From positions 1-42,314 of the forward strand of contig KQ964293.1 in assembly GCA_001566295.1 (NCBI GenBank): a DNA stretch of 42,314 nt. The letters run 5' to 3'. Shown one piece after another: positions 1 to 9,253 of the stretch. This stretch comes from Microdochium bolleyi (lineage: Eukaryota > Ascomycota > Sordariomycetes > Xylariales > Microdochiaceae). Under the pieces are notes generated by a model. That model was not told the origin of the DNA. It made no database searches and saw nothing but the letters and a program-made list of their open reading frames with translations. Numbering within the stretch: the stretch's first letter is position 1; every line of letters starts with the position of its first letter. The translations under genes and the position numbers were made by a program.

Positions 1-1020
1 TCCATATCGTGCATAAGGTGTTTATGCTCGGCTGACTCGAATGGCCCGGCTGACGAAGCGCAGAGTACAAGAGACAGCTCTAGCTATGGCTTCATTCATA
101 AAGCCTCGGCGGATTTTTGATTCGATCAGTTCGTGTTGACAGTTGAAGAGTCGTGGAGCCATTTCCGGCTGCGGTTACCAGTAGTCACACGTCGAGGCGA
201 AGAAAGCGGTAGAAACGGAGAACATTGCTTTGGGCGATTTAGATGGGCTGTGGAGCCTGAGTGGGGAGCTGTGAATCATAGTCACGGGTGCCTAAAATAG
301 CATCTGCTAAGGTTTCCTGTGGCGGGGTACATAATCCTCATCTCTCGGCACTGTTCACAGCTCCACTTTCTCTTATTCTCCGACTGGCCACTAGAGACGC
401 TGAACCTGAACCTAGCTGTAACTGAACGCAGTTACCAATGTTCCACTGAAAATAGCTAGACATGAAATTTGCGCTCTGCTAAGTTTGGATGTCATGGCGT
501 GCGAACCGCTATAATAATCAATACAATTTTCGACAATATTAAGACGATACCGAGGGTGCTTACTCCAGTAACGTGCGACATCTGAGCAATACCCCGGAGG
601 GTGCCTGGCCTGCGCTGCTCGCTAGGAGACTTCCACCTTCCAGCTTGAAGCAAACTGCCCCACTAATACGTCTCGTATTGAGCAGGAAAAGCGGGGCTTG
701 GTGCTTGTGGTCGAGCCCGGCGACTGCTCATTTCAGCAACATGGAGTGAACGAAACATGCCAGGAATTCGCATATCCTTCGCGACCGCCCTTAAGATCCA
801 GAAACCGGTTTTTGAATCTCGTAAGAAGCTCTGCAGCACTGATATGCGGCCCTTTATGGTCATGATGACAGAGCACAAGATCCGCGCTAGGCCCAACCAG
901 AAGCTGGGCACAGTCCCCACCCAACCTTAAATCAACAACACGGCTTGTCACGCTGAAGGGCGCCATCAGTACGACCCCGCCGGGGCCCTCAGATCACCAC
1001 GGAGGGCACGTTACACTACT
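1..1020. other. No gene recognised
   Basis: Short open frames on both strands near 663-966 overlap each other, mostly lack an ATG start, and show no recognisable domain or splice structure. I see no repeats or RNA genes here. Confidence 0.4.
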
Positions 1021-1023
1021 CCT

Positions 1024-1201
1024 CACATATGCCTGCGCTGCGAGCCTGTGGTTGTCCGCACGATCTTGCCGAACCAGACCGACGAGGAGTGGTTCTTCCT
1101 GTTCGACTGGCCGCGCCCGCTGAGGCTCGCGTGCGACATCTTCATGTCGTGCTACGTCCCGGTTCCGCACGAGCCCCGTGCTGCTGCGATGGGCTTGCAT
1201 G
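1024..1201 (+). pseudogene. GC-rich exon relic, unrecognised
   Basis: A GC-rich open stretch on the plus strand reads like real protein (tryptophan/proline-rich, with the run DEEWFFLFDWPRPLRLACD) and stops looking like coding after about 1200. A GTAAGA splice donor sits at 1202-1207, so this may be one exon of a gene whose other exons are lost or unrecognised. The frame continues open to 1443 but composition changes after the donor. No ATG opens the frame at its left end. I do not recognise the family. The antisense frame over 994-1434 is open too and is taken as its shadow. Confidence 0.3.
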
Positions 1202-1443
1202 GTAAGAAGAAGTCGCCCTCCTATGAGCTGATCTGGAAGTCGGGTATGCGGGTAATCCCAGGGAAGATTCCCCTCTTTAAGCGTATACAGTATAGAGCAA
1301 GACGTTTCAATGAGTTTCCTGCCATCTCCACTGTGGCACAGATATATGGGCTGAGACAAGCTTCGCACATGATAATGTCGATGAGTCTGCTTAGAAATAG
1401 GGCTACGACGAGCTCTGGACGATCTCAGAACCAATCAACTTAG

Positions 1444-2401
1444 CCGCCTGACCAATCGTGATTCATCGATGGCCGGACTCACCGGAAAGCAGGTCTTCAA
1501 ACTTCAGTGTAAGGATTGCACACAGCACAAAGGAAGCCAGGTAGTCAGGAGTGGTAGGCGGGGGTCGTATGACTGCAAGACTTAGTCTTGGGGAGTTGAC
1601 GTGTTCCTTCGGCTCCCCATCTCTAAGGTCACGATTTGGTGCCGTTTCGGTGGGGTTACGGTGCGGACCCTTATCGCGGCACTGGTCCAGCACCGTGGCT
1701 CCAGACTGTCCTGCTGACTCAGGACCGTACCGAAACGAGACCGCACTGCCCATTCCCCACGGCCTTACATTCAGCATGGTACAGGCAGCGACCTGCCTGC
1801 CCAATCAAATCATTCAAGCTGCTTGGACTAGTCTACCTATTTTTTCATCCTCATCACGTTGAACGTACACTATGATAAACAGTTACTTTAGGTGCTACTA
1901 GTAGTGTGCGAGAACTTTATTTATAGAGACAGTGAAGCACCCGGTTATAGGAAAAATTCTTAGCACGCCTTATGATAATATTACGGAACTGAGACTAGGT
2001 TAAAGCACTGATTATCAAACACGATATTGTAATACGGACATACTCGGGAAAATCATTAGTTACTCAGATGGTTTAGAGGAAGTTTCTCATTAAAGAATAA
2101 GCCATAACTTAAGTGAATCGTCGAAGACAGTGAAGAATGGTCTGTTATTTAGTAATCCCCAGCCAGAGCACGATGAAGATTTGCCAATTGCTGAGCGGAA
2201 AACTGGAAGGTTCGCAAGGAGTTAATAATCAATGCGCTTGAAAGATTTGCTCAGTCACCATTCATTATAGGCTATGGTTCTGTCTCCAGGCGTGGTGGCC
2301 CTTCCTTTATAACGAATAGCCTGAATCTAGTTAACGTGTGACTGTGTAGTTGCTGGATTTGTTTTCAATAGGATCTCGTGATTACTTCAGTATCCCGGTT
2401 T
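1444..2401. other. Intergenic, no supported gene
   Basis: Overlapping frames between 1463 and 1875 lie on both strands without domain content. A 9-bp inverted pair (CGTTTCGGT near 1645 and ACCGAAACG near 1729) is the only structure noticed. The remainder, about 1880-2400, is AT-rich. Confidence 0.4.
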
Positions 2402-3010
2402 ATGACAGTATTCTTGCGAAAATTCCTATCATCAGTGGCCCACTATTGTAGGATAATTATACAAAGCTTCACTCATCATATTAGTCGTGATGACCTCAGA
2501 GAGAAGAATCTAGAGGATGATATTAATCCCCTGCTGGCTAGAATACGAGTGTTTCGAAGTATAGTGATGGAAAACCAGGGATGCTCAGGAATGACACAAA
2601 AGAATGAACCTTGTAAAAGGAAGTATCAGTGCCTTCGTTGCCACGGAATTACTCAGAAACTCAGACGGTGTAAACTCACGAGTTCGTGTAGATATCATGC
2701 ACTCGGCGAGGTCCCGCCCAAGACAAAGGATAAGAGTAGCACACAAGGACATCAAGCCTGTAATCAGTTTATTCAAATCGAGGAAGACGGAAAGATTAGA
2801 ATCGAGAGGTGTAACGACGATGCACGCTCCTGCAACGACCTGCTGCACATTCCCGCCAGCGAGGTCAAAAAGGAAGCGTGTAACTTATGGATAGAAGGAA
2901 AATTGAGTAAGAAATGTGGTACATATAAGGCTTTAATGGAAGATTTAGAACGGGCGAACTTGTCTCTTCCTAGCCCACCGTCTAGTCCGAACGCCGGAAG
3001 ACTACCGTAG
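2402..3010 (+). CDS. Cys-rich protein with tandem CxGxTQK motifs (DUF5763-like)
   Basis: The frame from ATG 2402 gives 202 residues; a second ATG at 2567 (147 residues) starts just before the recognisable part and is an equally good start. After it come two tandem copies of a short Cys motif: CSGMTQKNEPCKRK and CHGITQKLRRCK, the second followed by a Cys and then YHA. This Cys-x-x-x-Thr-x-Lys-x(3)-Cys pattern ending in C..H resembles the small zinc-ribbon-like motif (DUF5763 type) found singly or in tandem in many fungal hypothetical proteins. Further paired cysteines follow (CNQF, CNDDARSCND, CNLW, KKCG). The tail is Ser/Pro-rich. No signal peptide starts at 2567. Function is unknown; a metal-binding, possibly nuclear protein is inferred. 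The N-terminal 55 residues could instead be 5' leader. Confidence 0.55.
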   Translation: MTVFLRKFLSSVAHYCRIIIQSFTHHISRDDLREKNLEDDINPLLARIRVFRSIVMENQGCSGMTQKNEPCKRKYQCLRCHGITQKLRRCKLTSSCRYHALGEVPPKTKDKSSTQGHQACNQFIQIEEDGKIRIERCNDDARSCNDLLHIPASEVKKEACNLWIEGKLSKKCGTYKALMEDLERANLSLPSPPSSPNAGRLP

Positions 3011-3149
3011 ACAGCTATATAGGTTTTGAATATGACACAGTAGTTGAGTTTAGAATCTTGCTTCCTTCCATCCCTTTCATGATTTGCCTTCTAATCAGAT
3101 ACAACGAATACCCGCCGCTGTTTCTTTTATGCCTTGATTCAGTCGTGGT

Positions 3150-3437
3150 ATGACGGGCTCGTCTGCAATGCCGAACCTACATTCGTTCCTACGGGAGCTA
3201 AACCTGTGCCAGACAGGTCTTGATTCTCACTATATCGTTGCAGCCATTAAAGTTGCAGTTGCGGAAGTCTCTAAAACGATGCCCGGACCGGTGTGGAACG
3301 ACAATGAAACCTATCCAACGAGGAGCCTAAGCTTACTGAGCTCGGCCAGGACGGTTTTGGCGGGATATCGCCTTCTCGTGATACATGATCAAACCTACCT
3401 AGTGATGTCCAGTCTTGAGCCATCGGACACCCTGTAA
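3150..3437 (+). CDS. Possible first exon of an unrecognised gene
   Basis: An ATG-initiated frame of 95 codons has mixed, protein-like composition and a hydrophobic stretch around YRLLVIHDQTYLVM. Its stop codon lies inside a GTAAGT splice donor at 3434-3439, which suggests the stop is not used and the frame continues into a second exon. Acceptor AGs at 3469 or about 3538 are possible, but the first would make an unusually short 36-bp intron. The complementary strand is also open (3271-3648), so strand is not certain. No family recognised. Confidence 0.3.
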   Translation: MTGSSAMPNLHSFLRELNLCQTGLDSHYIVAAIKVAVAEVSKTMPGPVWNDNETYPTRSLSLLSSARTVLAGYRLLVIHDQTYLVMSSLEPSDTL

Positions 3438-3439
3438 GT

Positions 3440-4619
3440 CTCCAACCTGGTATATAAGTGCGTCCCCAGTGTTTGTTACTATGAGCTTTCTGGTCGTGCT
3501 TTGGCTTCAACTTCGTTCCGACATGGATGTGATCCAGCTCGGCTACATATTGGCCATAGCATATCAGCTTTTTGAGGTTGTGTTGTGACGCTTCATTCTG
3601 GTGCCTACTGAGCATGAAATGATCAGTCAAGTACTGATCGAGAAACATCCGGGAAACAGCTTGCGAGTATTATCTGCCACTCTGCAAGAGGTTCCACCAA
3701 TACACAGACTTGCTTGAGGAAGGATTAGACCATATGCGACCAGATACTTTATGTATGCTTGGATCATGAGGATCACATCTTTCTCATAGCTGGGACAAGG
3801 AGCATACATAGGGTCCTCTAAAGCTTGAGAAGGGATATAAGAACCTTTACCATCTGGAAACGCTAAAGCATCGCTGAATGGGATTGTCGAAAACCAAGAG
3901 GGCTCCCATTGGTACGATGTCTGACTGAGGCAGGTGTTGCAGATAGTAGACACTTAAGCCGCTTGAACTTGCGGCGGCGGTAGGCGAGATATGGATTTAA
4001 GAAGCTGGAGGACTCGGGCAGACTATCTCTTTCAGAACGAAGGCAAAAAAAACATCGATTCTTGTACTACACCCTGCAAAATCTGGGGCAATTATGACGA
4101 CATCGAGTGATGGAAAGAGTTGATTCCGCCAGTTACAACCATAAATACATTAGGTCACATTTCAGCTTCACGAGTGCTCATTTTTGGACTAACTTCTTAA
4201 GTCGTCTTCTTCCTTCCGGCCTTGTCTATGACATATCAACAAGAAGATCAAGTGACTAGTACTACTTCGCCTTTTTCTATTTATGTGTGTTCCTGAGCAG
4301 ATTTGTCGCTTTGCTCACACGTATGTGCCTCGGCGTAGAGCTCTACAAGTGCCGGATGGACACTATCTGTTGTCAATTAAGATATCCACGAGTAATCTAG
4401 TGAGTTACTTCATTCTTCGCCGTTCATAGTGCTCGGTGAAGCCGCCACTATTTGCTTGTTCGTACAATAGCTTCTCAAGCCGGCAAATCGTGTATAAGGA
4501 ATGCCAAATGTACTTCGCGGGAGCGAAACTCTCAGACAGACTACAGAGCGGGTCGCTTAAGAAACTTGATTGCGAACTAGTCAAGCGAACTCTCGGCGGA
4601 AATGACATTTTCAAGGTCC
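3440..4619. other. No supported gene; open minus-strand frames
   Basis: Two minus-strand frames (about 3953-3627 and 3648-3271) abut in different frames and have reasonable composition, but they lack an ATG, domains or good splice junctions. The remainder to 4620 is AT-rich with only short frames. Confidence 0.3.
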
Positions 4620-5430
4620 TTAGGTAGCAAGTCCGTAGGCATGTGTTGCATGCACCGCGCAAAGAGTATACGTGATTGAGATGGCGCGATGGCTCCCGCT
4701 GCGGACAAAAGCCTGACCAGGTCTACTCACTCCGGCACAAGGCCAGGGTGATAGAGCCCCCGTGATTGACATTGACACCTCGGCGTACCAGCTCCTTACC
4801 CAGTTGCAGCCTGGTCCCACAGTTATACTCTGCGTACTTCTGACTGACCACATTAGCAACTCCTTCGTACTTGCGAAGGCCGGATGTACGTGGAGTCGGG
4901 CTTGCCCTTTTCGAGGAGTGCCAAGGAGATTTCGTGGAGGGGACATTTGGTGCTTTCCCAGAAGATTTTCGGAGTCTTGAGTATTATCTGGTCTTCCTCC
5001 AGATCTGAGAGAAGTTTGAAATTCAAACACTGGTCGAGCTGGGCACCTCTAAGAGGTTTACACTTGCGCCCGCGATACAGCTTATGCAGGAGCGTTCGAA
5101 ACAACTGCAAGTAGTTGACAGAGGAGAACGACACGGTTCGAAGAATGAGAAGGTAGCAGAAATGAAACCTACATATCTGACAGGCAAACTCCAAAGTTGC
5201 TTCGTCTGATCTCGAGGCGAGACCAGGGTCCAGGCCGCCGTCCAGAAGCATTTCTGCAACTTCCATCGTGCTCGACCCAGGTCGCTCATTTCACATCAGC
5301 TACCAGAGAGCAGTGAAGCCCCCGGGATATCGGCAGTTTGGGTTCGCTCCGCGTTCGAGAAGCGACTTACACCAGAGCTCAACCCTGGTGGAGTTCACCT
5401 TCAGCAAGCACTTCGCAGCCATCCTTCTTA
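4620..5430 (-). pseudogene. Decayed ankyrin-repeat gene
   Basis: Reading the minus strand from about 5430, the translation contains two adjacent ankyrin-like units: CKSLLERGANPNCRYPGGFT (near 5382-5323) followed, after two in-frame stops, by EVAEMLLDGGLDPGLASR (5263-5210). Both match the ankyrin helix-loop pattern (LLxxGAxPN...G.TAL). A third weak match, CPLHEISLALLEKGKPDS, lies near 4944-4891. The frame carries stops between the first two units, and later pieces are in shifted frames, so the gene is broken. Ankyrin arrays in fungi commonly sit at the C-terminus of NACHT/HET-type proteins, but no such N-terminal domain is visible here. The exact limits are estimates. Confidence 0.55.
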
Positions 5431-5849
5431 TGTAGTGTGGGCCACACGCTGCATAGGTGTCCTCTCTCCACCCTTATCGTGGTCTTCCAGATCGAAGATA
5501 GAGATTGTATGGCACAGATGGCCGTCTCCTCCATGTCTGGAAAATTCCCTCGCAAACAGTGCCTCTTTTTTCGTTGTACTACACATCTCGCAGATGCTCA
5601 GGTTCACTCTGTAAGTAAAAGCAGCATGTTCTATCAAAGCAACCGACTTGGAGTATTCCGTATCGTGCTATGCAAGAGCTTAAAACGATGAACGTTCTTG
5701 TGGTGTCGGCCACGTTATTGCCAGTTGATTCCAAACTCTACAACGGCTATATCTAACATAAGCAAGCATTCCGATCAGTGCAACCAGATTTGCGACTAAA
5801 AGGATGTCATTCTCCTCTTCGCAATATAATCGCGCCTATAATGCCCGAT
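5431..5849. other. No supported gene
   Basis: Frames on both strands overlap (5338-5691 plus, 5637-5428 minus). A weak ankyrin-like match near 5445 on the minus strand may extend the decayed ankyrin gene upstream. Nothing else is supported. Confidence 0.3.
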
Positions 5850-6505
5850 TTAATCGTTCGTCAGGTACTGCTTTTGTCTAGTGAGAGCTTCGCAATCAGT
5901 ACCAAATAAGTTTGTTTCGCTAGGACCTGGGATATCAATATATAGATCTACAGAGCTTGATATAGTCTCGAGAGCCTTTCTGAACAGGCAAGACTGTATC
6001 CCACTGATGTGAGATAGCTTCATACCAATTTGCCTGAGTTTATAGCAATGCTCAAAATACAGTTGGCCTACTAGGCTCGGAACCTCATACTTCATACTGT
6101 CTGAGATCCCAATACCCTCACATGGGTCTAAGCTTGGCTGACAAGTGGCACGTCGAGGCTTTTGGCTAATTCTTCCACTCTAACACAAAGCCGGTCAATC
6201 AAGCGGCTAACCATGCTCTCGTGTATGGGGAACGTGGCATGAGGCGTGGAGACCCCTCTTGACTGCCATAGCGTACTCCGAGATTGGATTTCGTCGAAAC
6301 GAAGCATCTCACGTGCCCAACTAAGCTGATCAGTGCCTTCCTGGCTGACTAGTTTTTCCAAAGCTATAGATGAGTCCAGCAATCGGTTTTGACATTTCTC
6401 TACTATATCTGCTAGTCTGTCACAAGCGAGACGATGCGAGCAATATGCTGACTGAACTATGAGGTATTGGGTCTCCTCTTCGAGTTCTTGAACTTGCCCT
6501 GACAT
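5850..6505 (-). CDS. Helical protein of unknown function, split across two frames
   Basis: An ATG at 6505 opens 125 codons of helix-rich, coiled-coil-like sequence (starting MSGQVQELEEETQYLIVQSA) that ends at 6128. A second frame overlaps and runs on to 5850, including the run MKYEVPSLVGQLYFEHCYK. The second frame is open upstream through the end of the first, so a single small indel near 6120-6150 would join them; I found no GT-AG intron giving a clean join. It is either a recently broken gene, two genes, or a sequencing slip. No signal peptide or membrane helix. The N-terminal acidic helix resembles N-terminal signalling regions of fungal STAND proteins only in general composition. Function not assigned. 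Confidence 0.4.
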
Positions 6506-7150
6506 AGTTGAAATATTGATAATTACGTTTTGCGGCTATCTCGCACATCCAACTGTAGATCACGGATTCTAATGACCTAGGCACCCTCTCTGCACTTCAT
6601 TCCACAGAGATCATTGGATTTAATAGAAGGCAAGGATCCCTATAGACTGAGAAAACTATGTCATGCTTAGGTATGTTGGTTATCAGTTCACAAATGCGTA
6701 AGGGAAGATGGTATATTTACATAAGACGTAACAGGACTCTAGTTGTGCTCTCGACTTAACTGTTTCTCCTTTACGGAAATAACCACGTACTCAAAACTTC
6801 CACCTCAAAGCCGGACGACCTTAGCGGCACCTGTGTTACCCTATATAGGCAAGTTTACAGCGTCTACGAGCTACTGAGGAGAGGTGATCCAAGATGTATA
6901 TTGAACATACCCTGGAAGACCATCCCCAGATCAGAAGGCGCCAGGACCGGGGTCAAGGGGTGACCTTAGTCTAATCCACCGGACAGATCAGAATCTCGAA
7001 CTTTCTCGCATACATTGGGTCAGATTGGGTCAGAGTGGGTAGATGGCGTACTATAATTTACCTACCATGGCTCATGTCAGAGTATCGGCTCGATAACACA
7101 GAGAATCATTACGAGAAAGGCATTCAATATGACGTAGGCTATGAAACAAA
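6506..7150. other. Intergenic with a mini-array
   Basis: No coding frame is supported. The only structure is a three-unit decamer repeat at 7014-7043, listed separately. Confidence 0.4.
7014..7043. repeat. Three-unit 10-bp tandem repeat
   Basis: Units read ATTGGGTCAG, ATTGGGTCAG and AGTGGGTAGA in perfect 10-bp register. The reverse complement of the unit (CTGACCCAAT) shares GACCCAA with units of the large array at 25091-25340. It lies about 510 bp upstream of the minus-strand start at 6505. Confidence 0.6.
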
Positions 7151-7681
7151 CTAGGGAACAGGGTTTTGGATCTCAAAGAATACTTCCTGGCGACAGTATG
7201 AACTCCTGGCCCAAAAGATGGCCGTCATTGATATGTTAATCATCACACCAACTAATAGTGATGTGACTGAGCCAATGTACTGCCAGGGCGGCCCCTCTAG
7301 ACTTCCAGTATTAATCAACATTAACGATCGATATATCGACCATTTAAGTCCCAGAGCTGCGGCTAAAACACTACTTATAGTGAATAGTAGTGATAGAAAA
7401 AGAAATATAAGCCTCTGGACACTAGTAGGTATACAGCTCCGATACTTAGGAGAGATAATGGTTTGTATCCCACTGTAAAACACTATCGTACCAGTGTAAA
7501 ATGATGCGTAGATAAAGCAGGTTAAGATAATAATGCCCTCATATAGACTTTGTAATAGTATTCTAGCCTGGAGCTGAGGAATGAGATCCAAGTAAATAAA
7601 GAACGCACAATATGTATATAATGGCAAGAAGGAGAGGGCAAGACCCCCAGCCAAGGTTGAAAAATGCCAGCCAATATCCAT
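7151..7681 (-). CDS. Four-helix membrane protein, unknown family
   Basis: ATG 7681 gives 176 residues with four long hydrophobic segments at roughly residues 8-30, 47-70, 88-111 and 135-158. Few charged residues separate them, so this is an integral membrane protein. The frame is open further upstream, but without an ATG until a GTG at 7807. An acceptor-like TTTTAG lies just before ATG 7681, so an upstream exon is possible. The C-terminus (SSYCRQEVFFEIQNPVP) is polar and probably cytosolic. It is divergent from the thaumatin-like gene that starts 317 bp away, so the two could share a promoter region. No family recognised. Confidence 0.55.
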   Translation of the reverse strand: MDIGWHFSTLAGGLALSFLPLYTYCAFFIYLDLIPQLQARILLQSLYEGIIILTCFIYASFYTGTIVFYSGIQTIISPKYRSCIPTSVQRLIFLFLSLLFTISSVLAAALGLKWSIYRSLMLINTGSLEGPPWQYIGSVTSLLVGVMINISMTAIFWARSSYCRQEVFFEIQNPVP

Positions 7682-7997
7682 ACTAAAACACGCGTGTAAC
7701 GACTTGGCTTTGTTTGACGTCGTAAATGCGGTTGAAGAAAAGATGCATGAATGAATGACGGCCACCGAACTGCTAGACCGCAGGACTTTTCTTATATTAC
7801 TACACACCTGACTAAATAATACAGTTGAGTATTAGGTACAGTAACACTCATGACTGGCTTTCTTACGTAGTGCTATGGGAATCATGATATATCGGGCTAA
7901 AGGCTTTACAATATCTTCCCCAACTTATTTGCTAATCCCAGGTGCTTTTTGAGAGGTATATAACGACGGCCCGACCACTCTATAAGTGCCCAATACG

Positions 7998-8732
7998 ATG
8001 GCTTTTAATATTGTAGTATATAACGATGGTGTATATAACATCTGGCCCTCTTTCCACTTTACCTCTCCCACCCAGTTGCAGCCGGTCCTTCCTGGTTTGC
8101 TAAAACCGAATGAGTCATTCACGGCTTCAATCCCCTTCGAGGCAGAGGCTGGGCGTGTATGGGCGCGGCAGTATTGCGAGAATGGAACTAACTGTGCTAT
8201 AGGAGACTGCGGATCCGGGGACTGTTGGAACTACTCGGCCGACAATACTACACTGTTTGAATTCACTCTAAAGTCAGGGAGTTTGTGGTACGACATTAGC
8301 CTAGGTAAGTTGTGGATTCTCCAATTCAACGTCTCCCCCGGTTCACTTAAAAATCAAGTCGATGCCTTTACGTGTGGTATCACCGTGATTCCAGAAGAGG
8401 TAGACGGGCAGATGTGTAAAAGTATTACATGTTCACCCGATGATATTCTTGGTATGTCTGAGCAAACACCCTTATGCCCTAAAGAGAACCTAGTACTGGG
8501 AGAAAATATCACAGGTAACATTTCAACGGCGCCATACTGCCTTTCCGATTGTCGACTTTACGGCTCCGATGAGTATTGTTGTAGTGGAGGCCCCCCATGC
8601 CAAGCCAGTAGTCGGTGGTTCAAAGCTGCGTGCCCAGATGCTTATAGTTATGCTTTTGACGATGCATCTTCACTATGGCGTTGTGACATAGCCCATGTAA
8701 GAAGTATAGCTGTCCATCTCAACTGCCCCTAG
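7998..8732 (+). CDS. Thaumatin-like protein (GH152-type fold)
   Basis: ATG 7998 gives 244 residues. The thaumatin signature is clear: GRVWARQYC followed by CAIGDCGSGDC, then TLFEFTL and YDISL, and near the end DEYCCSGGPPC, RWFKAACPDAYSYAFDD and a final LNCP. Sixteen cysteines are present. Fifteen match the canonical thaumatin positions; the N-terminal one, which normally pairs with the C-terminal Cys, is replaced (VVYNDGVYNIWP), and one extra Cys occurs at FTCG. In the acidic cleft the Glu of FEF and the Asp of YD remain, but two other cleft Asp positions look substituted. No signal peptide precedes the fold, which is unusual for a secreted family, and I found no convincing upstream signal exon. 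Family members are usually extracellular, with glucan-binding or beta-1,3-glucanase roles. Divergent from the membrane protein at 7151-7681. Confidence 0.85.
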   Translation: MAFNIVVYNDGVYNIWPSFHFTSPTQLQPVLPGLLKPNESFTASIPFEAEAGRVWARQYCENGTNCAIGDCGSGDCWNYSADNTTLFEFTLKSGSLWYDISLGKLWILQFNVSPGSLKNQVDAFTCGITVIPEEVDGQMCKSITCSPDDILGMSEQTPLCPKENLVLGENITGNISTAPYCLSDCRLYGSDEYCCSGGPPCQASSRWFKAACPDAYSYAFDDASSLWRCDIAHVRSIAVHLNCP

Positions 8733-9253
8733 ATAGATTTGCAGAGATTCTATAGCATTTATAGTAAAATTCAAAGAAAACAACGTCTTTTGGACGATCG
8801 AACTCACGTGAAAAAGAACAGTGACCAGAATAATGCGAGAATATACACGGTATGGGACGTCGAACGAGCACTGTTTTAAAGAAAATGAATATGTGTTATC
8901 TCAAGTTCCTTAAGAGCCACCAGAACCGCAAAATACAGCGTCATGTGGATCAGCCTCTGGAATCAAAAAAAGTCTACTCAGTAGGGCAAAGCTAACCACT
9001 CGGGTTAAGCCTTACCCCCAATTCTGTTAATACTAATCAAGTATGATTATTATGTGTAATCATCGTGCAAAGTCTCAAGTACCGAAGAACCCATTGTCCA
9101 GCTCAATAATTATTAAATGTACTGTAATAGAAACCTAAGAGGCAAAAGTGTCTCTTTAATTACAGGTTACCTAAGAGCAACCGTTCTTACCTTAAGGAAT
9201 CGTTGCCATTGTTACGCACCTATAAATATTAAAGTTCTTTCCTTTCCATCAAT
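8733..9253. other. Intergenic, AT-rich
   Basis: No gene or repeat seen. It contains the 3' flank of the thaumatin-like gene and the presumed promoter of the MscS-type gene. Confidence 0.5.

Noticed and set aside
994..1434. 146-codon minus-strand frame
   Set aside because: Arg-rich complement of the better plus-strand exon relic, with no ATG or domain.
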